From positions 1 to 64,000 of the forward strand of contig CAZHJU010000012.1 in the NCBI GenBank assembly GCA_964533495.1: a stretch of 64,000 nucleotides of DNA. Direction: 5' to 3'. Positions 53,053 through 61,661 of this stretch are shown piece by piece. This stretch comes from Ga0077527 sp964533495. GTDB taxonomy: Bacteria > Pseudomonadota > Gammaproteobacteria > Burkholderiales > SG8-41. Position 1 is the stretch's first letter. Each line of letters opens with the position of its first letter. The translations under genes were made by a program, and so were the position numbers. The notes under the pieces are model-generated. The model was not told the DNA's origin, did no database searches, and saw only the letters and a program-made list of their open reading frames with translations.

Positions 53053-53784
53053 TCAGTTCAGCGTGGCCGCGACCCTGCGGACTTCCTCGGCGGAGCGTTC
53101 GCCGGCGAGCGGCGTGCCGGGCATCAGGTGCTTGCCCATGGCGGCCAGCGTGCCGACCAGCACTGGCTCGAAACCGGCGTCGCGCACCAGCCGCGTGGCC
53201 GTCGCAATCGCCGCGGCGTCGTCGCCCGCCATCGGCATGCCAGTGCGCGGGCCCTGGCGCTGCGCGGCTTCCGCCATGCGCGCGGCGCCGACGGCATTGA
53301 AGGCGCGCACGATGCGCGCGCCGGGCAGCAACTCGGCGGAAGCGAGGCCGGCGCCCTTCTCGCGCGCCCAGTTGGCGATCTCGCCGTCGCGGTTGGGGAA
53401 GGGATTGCAGGTGTCGATCACCGCCTTGCCCTTCAGCAGCGCGCCGAGATCCTTGCCGAGTTGCGGCAGGGCACCGTAGGGCACCGAGATCAGCAGGATT
53501 TCGCCGAAGGCCGCGGCCTCGCGCGGCGTGCCGGCGCGGGCATTGGCGCCGACTCCCGCGGCGAGCTTCCTGTCGTGTTCGAGATCCAGCGAGGAAAACA
53601 TCACCGTGTGCCCGGCTTTTGCCCAGGACGTGCCCAGCGCGCTGCCGACGCGGCCGGAGCCGATGACGCCGATGCGCAGCCCGGCGGCTTCGGCGGCAAG
53701 GACATGCAGCGGCAGGAGGCCTGCGGCGGCGGCGCTGCCCGCGGCAAGCAGGAAACGGCGGCGATCGGATTTTGGCTGTGTCAT
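53053..53784 (-). CDS. Tat-exported F420/NADP reductase-like Rossmann protein
   Basis: 243 residues. The N terminus DRRRFLLAAGSAAAAGLLPLHVLA is a twin-arginine signal. The mature part opens RIGVIGSGRVGSALGTSWAKAGHTVMFSS, the dinucleotide fold of the F420-dependent NADP oxidoreductase (NpdG-like) family, with LLISVPYGALPQL, VIDTCNPFPNRDG and RAFNAVGA. Export of a folded nucleotide-binding protein is unusual because NADP is not free in the periplasm; the cofactor may be loaded before export. It follows the enolase-like gene by 23 bases in the 3' to 5' sense. Confidence 0.83.
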   Translation of the reverse strand: MTQPKSDRRRFLLAAGSAAAAGLLPLHVLAAEAAGLRIGVIGSGRVGSALGTSWAKAGHTVMFSSLDLEHDRKLAAGVGANARAGTPREAAAFGEILLISVPYGALPQLGKDLGALLKGKAVIDTCNPFPNRDGEIANWAREKGAGLASAELLPGARIVRAFNAVGAARMAEAAQRQGPRTGMPMAGDDAAAIATATRLVRDAGFEPVLVGTLAAMGKHLMPGTPLAGERSAEEVRRVAATLN

Positions 53785-53941
53785 GACGGGTCTCCCGGGT
53801 GGCGGCGGACCGCGGATGCGGTCCGCGACGGACTTCCAGTGGCGGATGTTAACGCGGCTGCCCGCGCTTGTGGCGCCGTGGCGGCGGCGCCCGTACTACA
53901 ATGGGCGTCCGCAAACCACGACAGGCACCCGGATTCCCGCC

Positions 53942-54376
53942 ATGAACAAGCCATTCGCACAGCGTATTGCCGCGATGAACGCGATGTACAAACTGCCCGC
54001 CCGTGACTGTCCGACGCTGCCGGAGGACACGGCCGGCCGGCTCACCGCCTTCAAGGCGACGCTGATGGACGAGGTGCACGAGATCGACGACATCGTCGCG
54101 CTCGCGAAAAACGGGGCGACGCCCGCCGACATCCTCGTCGCGCTGGCCGACCTGCTCGGCGACATCATCGTCTACTGCCGTTCCGAGGCGCTCAAGTACG
54201 GCCTGCCGCTGGAGGATGTGCTCGACATCATCATGGACAGCAACGAGAGCAAGCTCGGCGCCGACGGCAAGCCGATCTACGACGCCAACGGCAAATTCCT
54301 GAAGGGGCCGAACTATTGGAAGCCCGAGCCGAAAATCAGGGAACTGCTGCTGCAGGCGGCGCGCCGGAGCTGCTGA
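53942..54376 (+). CDS. All-alpha NTP pyrophosphohydrolase (MazG/HisE-like)
   Basis: 144 residues from ATG 53942. Helical fold with metal-binding acids MDEVHEIDDI and ALADLLGDIIVY (E-x2-E ... D-x3-D pattern), as in MazG, dUTPase-2 and HisE-type pyrophosphohydrolases. A TACAAT box at about 53896-53901 may be its -10. It probably cleaves an abnormal nucleotide; substrate unknown. Confidence 0.78.
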   Translation: MNKPFAQRIAAMNAMYKLPARDCPTLPEDTAGRLTAFKATLMDEVHEIDDIVALAKNGATPADILVALADLLGDIIVYCRSEALKYGLPLEDVLDIIMDSNESKLGADGKPIYDANGKFLKGPNYWKPEPKIRELLLQAARRSC

Positions 54377-54403
54377 ACGATCCGGCGGCGCCCGGAGGTT
54401 TCC

Positions 54404-55381
54404 TCAGTCGAGCTTGATGTTCGCCGCCTTGATGACCTTGGCCCACTTGGCGAGCTCGCTGCGGATGTACTTGCCGAGCTCGTCCGGCGTGCCGCCCTCG
54501 GGATCGACGCCGGATTTGGTCAGGAATTCGCGGATGCCGGGATCGCCGATCGCCTTGCGGAATTCCTCGTTGTGCCGGGCGATGATGTTCTGCGGCGTGC
54601 CCTTGGGCGCGAGGATGGCATACCACACGCCGGAGTCGTAGCCGGGCACGCCGCTTTCGGAGACCGTCGGGACGTCGGGCATGGTGCCCACGCGCTTGGT
54701 GGTGCTCACCGCGATGGCGCGCAGCCGGCCGGCCTGGATGTGGCCGCCGGAGGCGATCGGCGTCGCGAACAGCAGTTGCGTCTGTCCCGATATCGTGTCG
54801 ACCAGCGCCGGCCCGCCGCCCTTGTACGGCACATGCGTGATCTTGATGCCGGTCATCACGTTGAGCAGCTCGTTCGCGAGGTGTCCGCCCGAGCCGTTGC
54901 CCGAGGAGGCGTAGAGCAGTTCGCCGGGGCGTTTCTTGGCGATGGCGATGACTTCCCTGACCGTCTTTGCCGGCAGCGAGGGATGCGCCACCAGCAGGTA
55001 GGCGCCGTTGGCCAGCAGCGTCACCGGCTCGAAGTCGCGCACCGGATCGTAGGGCACCTTGGCGTACAGCGCAGGGTTGACCGCCAGTTGCGCGGTCAGC
55101 GCCATCACGATCGTGTAACCGTCGGGCGCCGCGCGCGCCGCGGTTTCCATGCCGATGTTGCCGCCGGCGCCGCCGCGGTTGTCGACGATGACCTGCTGGC
55201 CGACGTTCTCCGACATCTTGCGCGTCACCGGCCGCGCGATGGTGTCGCTGCCGCCGCCGGGCGGGTAGGGCAGGATCAGCCGGACCGGCTTCGACGGGAA
55301 GGTCTGCGCCGCGGCGGGCAGCACGGGCATGAACACCAGCGCCGCGCCGACGATTGAATATAAGTATTTGATTTTAAACAT
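54404..55381 (-). CDS. TctC/Bug-family periplasmic binding protein (7)
   Basis: 325 residues from ATG 55381, with GAGGAG 9 bases upstream. Signal peptide MFKIKYLYSIVGAALVFMPVLPAAAQ, then FPSKPVRLILPYPPGGGSDTIARPV and VIVDNRGGAGGNIG. The first seven codons are the A/T-rich element (copy E), so the repeat has been built into the coding sequence and gives Phe, Lys, Ile and Tyr codons unlike the rest of the gene. Last gene before a converging nucleotide hydrolase. Confidence 0.92.
   Translation of the reverse strand: MFKIKYLYSIVGAALVFMPVLPAAAQTFPSKPVRLILPYPPGGGSDTIARPVTRKMSENVGQQVIVDNRGGAGGNIGMETAARAAPDGYTIVMALTAQLAVNPALYAKVPYDPVRDFEPVTLLANGAYLLVAHPSLPAKTVREVIAIAKKRPGELLYASSGNGSGGHLANELLNVMTGIKITHVPYKGGGPALVDTISGQTQLLFATPIASGGHIQAGRLRAIAVSTTKRVGTMPDVPTVSESGVPGYDSGVWYAILAPKGTPQNIIARHNEEFRKAIGDPGIREFLTKSGVDPEGGTPDELGKYIRSELAKWAKVIKAANIKLD
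55360..55378 (-). promoter_or_regulatory. A/T-rich IHF-site-like element, copy E (inside signal peptide codons)
   Basis: Minus strand TTTAAAATCAAATACTTAT, identical over 19 bases to copy B at 16.1 kb. The 13-mer 55373-55361 fully matches WATCAANNNNTTR. It starts directly after the ATG of TctC (7). Confidence 0.5.
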
Positions 55382-55443
55382 AAATTTAATCTCCTCGTAT
55401 CTGGCCTTCTTATACGACCGGGCCGTGTGCGGTCTCCGCTGTC

Positions 55444-56598
55444 TCAATCCCGGCCTTGATGCGAACTGATGGCGATGATCGCCCGCGCGCCGCTGCGGTT
55501 GCTCCAGGCATGGCGCACGCCCTTCAGCAGGGCGACTTCGCCGGCCTTGAATACGGTTTCGCCGTCGTCCAGCAGCAGCACGAGTTCGCCCTCGAGGACC
55601 ACACAATAATCGAAGGTGGCAGTCTTTTGCACGTACGGATGCCGGGCACCGTCATGCCAGGCCGATGCGTCCGGCGAACCCATCGCCGCGAAAAACCGCC
55701 GCGCGTCCTCCGCGGTGGTCTTGCCGGCCCAGACCGAATCCGGCGGCAGGATGTCGACGCGGAACACGGTGCCGCCGTTTTTCGGTTCCATCGTGCGCGG
55801 CAGATGCAGCGTCTCATAGACCATCTTCGCCGGGCAGCCTTCGGTGACCCACATGCGCTGCGAGGCGAAACCGGGCCGCGCCGGATCGAGCAGCACGTCG
55901 GGGCAGGGGCCGTCGCTGACGATCACGCTTTTGCCGTCGGAGGGCCGGTCGATGGTGACGATGCGGCGGTTGAGTTGGATGCCCGGCGGCGCGGGTTGCG
56001 GCGCCAGCGGCTTGTCGTTGCCGGTGGCGGTGCCGACACCGCCGGGGAAATCGGCGCCGATCATGTCGAAGGCCATCTGCGCGTCGACCGGATAGGCCCA
56101 TTCGTGCCAGGCGCCGACCTGGATCACGATGTCGCCGGGCCGCATCAGCACCGTGCCTTCGTCGAGGCGCAGTTCGCGGTTGCCGTTGAGCATCATGCCG
56201 TAGTCCACCGTCTGCGTCTTGTGCATCGACGAGGTGTAGAGGCTGTTGCCGCCGCGGTCCCAGGTGCCGGTGGTGCCGGGCCGCAGCTTCGGCGGATGGT
56301 GCGGCACGACTTCCGGATCCTGCGACGGATCGTAGTCGGCCGGACGTCCCACGCTCTGCACCACGCGCAGGTGGCCGCCGCGCGGCTCGCCGGGGAAGCG
56401 GTATTTCAGCAGGCTGTCGTCGCCGGCGCCCGAGAGCGCCAGCGGCGAATCGTTCCAGACCCACAGGTCGGTATGGCCGCGGCCGGCGGACATCGAGGAC
56501 GGGTGGGCATTCGGCGCGGGACCGTCGATCAGCACGACGGAACGGCCGGCGGCATCGTTGCCGGCGACGAGGCGGCGGACAGGTTTCAGGCTGGACAT
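55444..56598 (-). CDS. Double cupin protein
   Basis: 384 residues with two cupin barrels of similar pattern: first about 90-170 (TQTVDYGMMLNGNRELRLDEGTVLMRPGDIVIQVGAWHEW), second about 305-380 (TATFDYCVVLEGELVLLLDDGETVFKAGEVALLKGVRHAW). Each keeps only one clear His of the metal triad, which suggests binding more than oxygenase action. The N-terminal parts before each cupin also resemble each other (VRRLVAGNDAAGRSVVLIDG and NRRIVTIDRPSDGKSVIVSDG), so the whole protein is an internal duplication. The start at 56598 matches the first duplicated motif. Divergent from the M32 gene; gap 56599-56820 is non-coding. Confidence 0.85.
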   Translation of the reverse strand: MSSLKPVRRLVAGNDAAGRSVVLIDGPAPNAHPSSMSAGRGHTDLWVWNDSPLALSGAGDDSLLKYRFPGEPRGGHLRVVQSVGRPADYDPSQDPEVVPHHPPKLRPGTTGTWDRGGNSLYTSSMHKTQTVDYGMMLNGNRELRLDEGTVLMRPGDIVIQVGAWHEWAYPVDAQMAFDMIGADFPGGVGTATGNDKPLAPQPAPPGIQLNRRIVTIDRPSDGKSVIVSDGPCPDVLLDPARPGFASQRMWVTEGCPAKMVYETLHLPRTMEPKNGGTVFRVDILPPDSVWAGKTTAEDARRFFAAMGSPDASAWHDGARHPYVQKTATFDYCVVLEGELVLLLDDGETVFKAGEVALLKGVRHAWSNRSGARAIIAISSHQGRD

Positions 56599-56820
56599 GG
56601 TGGTGCTCGGTTTTTCCGGTTGTTTTTCCGGCTTTGCTGGCCGTTTTTGTCGGTGGCGGAGGGCCGGCCGGGGCCGGCATCGTGGTGGCATGATCGTGCA
56701 AATCCGCCGGACGGGGGCGATGGAATCCAGACTCTGGACGACGCGGCCCTCGCGGCGGGCATCGAGGCAGAGTGACCACCGCGGGGGATAATCGGGCATT
56801 CCCGTTTTTTCGAGATCGAC

Positions 56821-58356
56821 ATGGATGCACCCGCCGCCGGCAGGACTCCGCACTATGCGGAGCTGACCCGGGCTTATGCCCGGATTTACCGCTACCAGCA
56901 TCTGGCCGCGATCGTCGGCTGGGACCGCAACGCGATGATGCCGCCGCGCGGCAACGAGGCGCGTGCCGCGGCCGAGGCCGAGCTGTCGGCGCTGATTCAC
57001 CGCGCGCGCACCGATCCGCGCTTGGAGGGCTGGCTGGAAGCCGCCGCGCAGGAACCGCTCGACGGGCTTGCCCGCGCGAACCTGCGCGAGATCCGCCGCG
57101 ACTGGCGCGACGCCAACGCGCTGCCGGAGTCGCTGGTCGAGGCGAAGACGCTGGCCGGTGCGCGCTGCGAGCACGCCTGGCGCGGCCAGCGGCCGGCCAA
57201 CGACTGGCGGGATTTCCTCGAAAACTTCCGCGAAGTGGTGAAACTGTCGCGCGAGGAGGCGAAACTGCTGTCGGCGCAGACCGGGCTCGCGCCGTACGAT
57301 GCGCTGATGGACCGTTTCGAGCCGGGCGTGCGCGCCGCCGACATCGACCGCATCTTCGGCGACGTCCGGCAATGGCTGCCCGGCCTGATCGCGAAGGCGC
57401 AGGAGAAGCAGTCCCGCGAACCGGTCATCGTGCCGCGGGGGCCGTTCCCGGTCGCGGCGCAGCGCGCGTTGAACCGCGAGGTGATGGCGCTGCTCGGATT
57501 CGACTTCGAGGCGGGGCGGCTCGACGAAAGCGCGCATCCCTTCAGCGGCGGCGTGCCCGAGGACGTGCGCCTGACCACGCGTTACCACGAGGGCGATTTC
57601 GCGCGCAGCCTGCTCGGCACCATCCACGAAACCGGCCATGCCCGCTACGAGCAGAACCTGCCGCGCGCCTGGCTGGGCCAGCCCGTCGGCACCGCGCGTT
57701 CCTACGGCATCCATGAAAGCCAGAGCCTGTCCTTCGAAATGCAGCTCGCGCGCAGCCGCCCCTTCACCGGCCTGCTGGCGCCGCTGCTGAAAAAGCATTT
57801 CGGCGACCAGCCGGCCTTCGACCCCGACAACCTGTACCGGCTGTGGACGCGCGTGAAACCGGGCTTCATCCGCGTCGATGCCGACGAGGTGACCTATCCG
57901 GCGCACGTGATCCTGCGCTACGAGATCGAGCGCCCGCTGGTCGAAGGCGCCATCGAACCCGAGGACATCCCGGCGCTGTGGAACGAGAAGATGCAGGCGC
58001 TGCTCGGCCTCGACATCCGCGGCAATTACCGCGACGGCTGCCTGCAGGATGTGCACTGGACCGAGGGCGCCTTCGGCTATTTCCCGAGCTACACGCTGGG
58101 CGCGATGTATGCCGCGCAGTGGTTCGCGGCGATGCGGCGGCAGGTGCCGGACCTCGATGCGCGCGTCGGCCGCGGCGACCTCGCGCCGGTGTTCGGCTGG
58201 CTCGACGGCAATGTCTGGTCGCAGGGCAGCCTGTGGGAGACGCCGGAACTGGTGCGGCGCGCCAGCGGCGAGGAACTCAATCCCGCCCGTTTCAGGGAGC
58301 ACCTGGAAACGAGGTACGCGAACCCGGTTTACCAGGCGAAGGCCGGCAGCAGGTAG
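56821..58356 (+). CDS. Carboxypeptidase Taq-family (M32) metallopeptidase
   Basis: 511 residues, normal for M32. The zinc site is TIHETGHARYEQ (His269-Glu270-x2-His273) with Glu299 in GIHESQSLSFE as third ligand; the M32 marks DEVTYPAHVILRYEIE and WFGYFPSYTLGAMYAAQ-like FGYFPSYTLGAMYA are present. It trims C-terminal residues from peptides, likely in the cytoplasm. Its last 28 bases overlap the end of the convergent HAD gene. Confidence 0.95.
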   Translation: MDAPAAGRTPHYAELTRAYARIYRYQHLAAIVGWDRNAMMPPRGNEARAAAEAELSALIHRARTDPRLEGWLEAAAQEPLDGLARANLREIRRDWRDANALPESLVEAKTLAGARCEHAWRGQRPANDWRDFLENFREVVKLSREEAKLLSAQTGLAPYDALMDRFEPGVRAADIDRIFGDVRQWLPGLIAKAQEKQSREPVIVPRGPFPVAAQRALNREVMALLGFDFEAGRLDESAHPFSGGVPEDVRLTTRYHEGDFARSLLGTIHETGHARYEQNLPRAWLGQPVGTARSYGIHESQSLSFEMQLARSRPFTGLLAPLLKKHFGDQPAFDPDNLYRLWTRVKPGFIRVDADEVTYPAHVILRYEIERPLVEGAIEPEDIPALWNEKMQALLGLDIRGNYRDGCLQDVHWTEGAFGYFPSYTLGAMYAAQWFAAMRRQVPDLDARVGRGDLAPVFGWLDGNVWSQGSLWETPELVRRASGEELNPARFREHLETRYANPVYQAKAGSR

Positions 58357-59240
58357 TCCGGCTGTGCAACGGCGCCGGCGGCGAAACGCCGCCAGGCTTC
58401 GATCGAAGGCGTTTCTCCCCAGGCCTCGCACAATTGCGGGCGATGAATGCCGCCGGCGATGAATGCGCTGTCCATGTTCATGCGCGATGCGCCGAGGATG
58501 TCGTGCTCGATGGAATCTCCCACGGCCAGCACGCGGCGCGGGTCGTCGATGCCCATCGTCCGCAGGCAGGAGCGGTAGATCGCCGGGTGGGGCTTGCCGT
58601 GATAGAACACCGAGCCGCCGAGTTCCTCGTAGCGCCGCGCCAGCACGCCCGCCGCGTTGATGGTGCCCTGCGGCGACACGCGCGAGAGGTCGGGGTTGGC
58701 GCAGACCATGGGCAGCCCGCGTTCGATGCCGGCGCGCAGGTCTTCTTCGTGGCCGGCGAGGTCGCGCCGTGTCGTATCCATGCGCAGCACGATCAGGAAA
58801 TCGGCGTCGGCGATCGAGGACACCGGTTCTATGGACATGCCGTCGATCACGCCGGTGTCGCCGTCCTGGGTGAACGCGTAGCAGCGCCGGCCCAGCCGGC
58901 TGTGGAACGGCTCGATGCCCGCCTCGATCGCTTCGCGCGCATCCTCGCCGGCGGAGATCAGCCGGTCGTACAGGCCGCGCTCGAGGCCGATGCGCGCCAT
59001 CAGCTCGATGTTGTCGTTCTCGCGCCGTCCGGAATTGGACAGGATGACCACGCGCTTGCCGAGGCCGCGCAGGCGTTCCAGGCATTCGCGCGCGCCCGGG
59101 TACGGGCGTATGCCGTCATGCAGCACCCCCCATTGGTCGATGATGTAGCCGTCGTAGCGCGGCGCGAGTTCCGCGATTCCCGCATGAATGCGGACGGCGT
59201 CCTTGCCGCGCGCCGGCTCAGGAGATGCGGGCACGGACAT
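58329..59240 (-). CDS. HAD-superfamily hydrolase (NagD-like, TIGR01459 type)
   Basis: 303 residues of the HAD-IIA group. Motif I reads YIIDQWGVLHDG, with the nucleophile Asp but Trp where most HAD phosphatases have the second Asp; this DxWGV form is usual for the TIGR01459 branch. Motif II VVILSNSGR, motif III Lys in YHGKPHPAIY, motif IV VLAVGDSIEHDILGA. The start lies 23 bases inside the phnE2 gene, so it is the fifth gene of the phosphonate-transporter operon and is translationally coupled. A role in freeing phosphate from the imported compound is an inference. Confidence 0.88.
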   Translation of the reverse strand: MSVPASPEPARGKDAVRIHAGIAELAPRYDGYIIDQWGVLHDGIRPYPGARECLERLRGLGKRVVILSNSGRRENDNIELMARIGLERGLYDRLISAGEDAREAIEAGIEPFHSRLGRRCYAFTQDGDTGVIDGMSIEPVSSIADADFLIVLRMDTTRRDLAGHEEDLRAGIERGLPMVCANPDLSRVSPQGTINAAGVLARRYEELGGSVFYHGKPHPAIYRSCLRTMGIDDPRRVLAVGDSIEHDILGASRMNMDSAFIAGGIHRPQLCEAWGETPSIEAWRRFAAGAVAQPDYLLPAFAW

Positions 59241-60024
59241 ACGCGGAAACGGCTTCGCTGATCAGCACGATCACCAGGATTGCGGCCAGCACGATGAGCA
59301 CCTGCTGCCAGGCGAACTGGTTGATGGAGGCATAGAGCTGCAGGCCGATGCCGCCGGCGCCGACGAACCCCAGCACGCTGGATTCCCGCACGTTGATGTC
59401 CCAGCGGTAGACGGTGGTGCCGATCAGCACCGGCATCACCTGCGGCATGATGCCGAGCAGATAGACCTGGCCGGTGCCGGCGCCGGTGGATTCGATGGCC
59501 TCGACCGGCCCGCGGTCGGCCTCCTCGATGGATTCGGCGACCAGCTTGGCCAGAAATCCGACCGAGCGCGCGGCGACCGCGGCAATGCCGGCGACCGGGC
59601 CGGGCCCGAAGATCGCCACGAACAGCAGCCCCCAGATGACCGTGTTGACCGAACGCGAGGCCACCAGCAGCGCGCGCCCGATGGCCCAGGTGAAACCGTT
59701 GAGCGTGGTGTTGCGCGCCGCGAGAAAGGCCAGCGGTATCGAAAACACGTAGGCGATGGCGGTGCCGATGGTGGCGATATGGATGGTCTCGAGCAGCGGC
59801 CCGATGATCACCGGCAGGTACGACCAGCGCGGCGGCCACATGCGCTCGGCGAGGTCGATGGCCTGTTCGTGCGCGTCGCGGAAGAAGGCCCACTCGATGT
59901 CGAGCATGGTGATCGACCATACCGCCGCCGCGGCGAGCGACACCGTCCACAGCCAGGCGGTGACCGTTTCGCGCAGCGAGCGCCGCCGCCAGATCTCGGG
60001 ATAGCGCCGGGCGGCTTCGCTCAC
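59218..60024 (-). CDS. phnE: Phosphonate/phosphite ABC transporter permease (second)
   Basis: 268 residues from a GTG at 60024 that overlaps the stop of the first permease (GTGA), with GGAG 9 bases upstream; an ATG at 60057 would overlap by 37 bases. Six hydrophobic helices and the permease loop ESIEEADRGPVEAIESTGAGTGQVYLLGIMPQVMP that docks with the ATPase. PhnE-type permeases often occur as two genes. The last codons run into the HAD start. Confidence 0.92.
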   Translation of the reverse strand: MSEAARRYPEIWRRRSLRETVTAWLWTVSLAAAAVWSITMLDIEWAFFRDAHEQAIDLAERMWPPRWSYLPVIIGPLLETIHIATIGTAIAYVFSIPLAFLAARNTTLNGFTWAIGRALLVASRSVNTVIWGLLFVAIFGPGPVAGIAAVAARSVGFLAKLVAESIEEADRGPVEAIESTGAGTGQVYLLGIMPQVMPVLIGTTVYRWDINVRESSVLGFVGAGGIGLQLYASINQFAWQQVLIVLAAILVIVLISEAVSAYVRARIS

Positions 60025-60824
60025 CGGAGTTTTCTCCGCACCCAGTCGCTGAACCATTCGCCCAGCGCGACCAGCGCGGCGATGCAAAGCAGGATGGCCG
60101 CGGCGAAATCGTAGTCGTAGCGCGAGAACGAGGCCGACAGCGTCTGGCCGATGCCGCCGGCGCCGACGATGCCGATCACCGTGGAGTGGCGCACGTTGGC
60201 GTCGAGCCGGTAAATGAGCACGCCGACGGTGCGCGACAGCACCTGCGGCACCACCGAGTAGACGATGGTCTGCGCGAAGCCGGCGCCGGTCGCGCGCACG
60301 GCTTCGATCTGGCCCATGCGCACGTTCTCGATGTCCTCGGCCAGCATCTTGCCGCAGAAGGTCCACGAGGAAAGCGCCAGCGTTAGCAGGCCGGCCACCG
60401 CGCCGAAGCCGAACAGCTTGACGAAGAAAATGGCGATGATGATTTCGTGGAAGGTGCGGTTGAGCACGATGAAGCCGCGGGCCGCGAGGTAGACCGGGCG
60501 CGGCGCCATGTTGCGGGCGGCGGCGATGCCCAGCGGCACCGCGAGCACGGCGCCGATCAGCGTCGCGGCGAATGCCATTTGCACGCTTTCGAGCATGCCC
60601 CTGAGCAGCAGCTGGCCCTTGGAGAAATCGGGCGGCACCATGCGCGTGAAAATGTCCAGCGCCCGCGGAAAGCCGGCCAGCATCCGGTTGACGTCGACGT
60701 TCAGCGTCGACAGCGACCAGGCGAAATAGAGGATGACGCAGCCGATGAAAATCCAGTAGCGCCTGCGCGTGCCGAAAAAGGTGGGCGGCGGCTGCCAGCG
60801 GGTCGGGTAAGTCGCCGCGGTCAT
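60021..60824 (-). CDS. phnE: Phosphonate/phosphite ABC transporter permease (first)
   Basis: 267 residues, about six membrane helices, with the ABC coupling loop EDIENVRMGQIEAVRATGAGFAQTIVYSVVPQVLS and the final GIVGAGGIGQTLSASF motif typical of PhnE. The ATG at 60824 overlaps the phnC stop by 4 bases. It should form a heterodimer with the second permease. Confidence 0.93.
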   Translation of the reverse strand: MTAATYPTRWQPPPTFFGTRRRYWIFIGCVILYFAWSLSTLNVDVNRMLAGFPRALDIFTRMVPPDFSKGQLLLRGMLESVQMAFAATLIGAVLAVPLGIAAARNMAPRPVYLAARGFIVLNRTFHEIIIAIFFVKLFGFGAVAGLLTLALSSWTFCGKMLAEDIENVRMGQIEAVRATGAGFAQTIVYSVVPQVLSRTVGVLIYRLDANVRHSTVIGIVGAGGIGQTLSASFSRYDYDFAAAILLCIAALVALGEWFSDWVRRKLR

Positions 60825-61657
60825 TCTTCGTCGTCTTCGCCGGCGCGGCGGATGGTCTGGCTCCAGTCCTCGGCGCCGTAGATTTCGGTCAACACCCCGG
60901 CGTTCAGCGCCGCGGGCGGGCCGTCGAACACCACGCGGCCGCCCTTCAGGCCGATCACCCGGCCGGCGAAGGACTGCGCCAGGGCCACGTCGTGTATGTT
61001 GACCAGCGCCGGCGTGTTGTGCTCCTGCGCCAGCGTGCAGATCAGCCGCATGATCTGGCGCGCGGTCTTGGGATCCAGGCTCGCGGTGGGCTCGTCGACC
61101 AGCAGCAGGTCGGGCCTTTGCATCAGCGCCCGCGCGATGCCGACGCGCTGGCGCTGCCCGCCGGACAGCGCGTCGGCGCGCGTGTCGTGATAACCGTCGA
61201 GCCCCACGCGGTCGAGCAGCGCGAAGGCGCCCGACACGTCCTGCGGCGGAAAGCGGCGCATCAGCGAGGCCATGAATCCCACCGAACCGAGCCGGCCGGA
61301 CAGCACGTTTTCCATGACGGTCAGCCGTTCGACGAGGTTGAATTCCTGGAAAATCATGCTGATGCGGCGGCGCACCCGCCGCAGCTCGCGCCGCGGCAGG
61401 CCGGCGATCTCGGTGTCCTTCAGCCGGATGCGGCCCGAGGTCGGCTCGACCAGACGGTTGATGCAGCGGATCAGCGTGCTTTTGCCGGCCCCGGAAGATC
61501 CGATGATGGCGATGACTTCGGGCCGTTCGACGGCGAAGGAGATGCCGTCGAGCGCGCGCTTGCCGCCCGGGTAGACCTTGACGAGGGCTTCGACGGACAG
61601 CAGGGCGTCGGCGGGGGACGGCCCAGGCGTCGCGCCCGCCGGCTTCGCGATGCTCAC
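60821..61657 (-). CDS. phnC: Phosphonate/phosphite ABC transporter ATP-binding protein
   Basis: 278 residues from GTG 61657, which lies 4 bases past the phnD stop; a longer frame would lie inside phnD. Walker A IGSSGAGKST, Q-loop MIFQEFNLVERLTV, signature LSGGQRQRVGIARAL, Walker B LLLVDEPTASLD and the switch His in LVNIHDVAL. A Pro/Ala-rich lead of about 20 residues precedes the ATPase fold. Powers the PhnE pair. Confidence 0.94.
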   Translation of the reverse strand: MSIAKPAGATPGPSPADALLSVEALVKVYPGGKRALDGISFAVERPEVIAIIGSSGAGKSTLIRCINRLVEPTSGRIRLKDTEIAGLPRRELRRVRRRISMIFQEFNLVERLTVMENVLSGRLGSVGFMASLMRRFPPQDVSGAFALLDRVGLDGYHDTRADALSGGQRQRVGIARALMQRPDLLLVDEPTASLDPKTARQIMRLICTLAQEHNTPALVNIHDVALAQSFAGRVIGLKGGRVVFDGPPAALNAGVLTEIYGAEDWSQTIRRAGEDDEE

Positions 61658-61661
61658 GGAC

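Noticed and set aside
55444..59085. A 1213-codon open frame on the minus strand
   Set aside because: Only its last 384 codons are a real gene (double cupin). The rest is antisense to the M32 peptidase or out of frame with the HAD gene.
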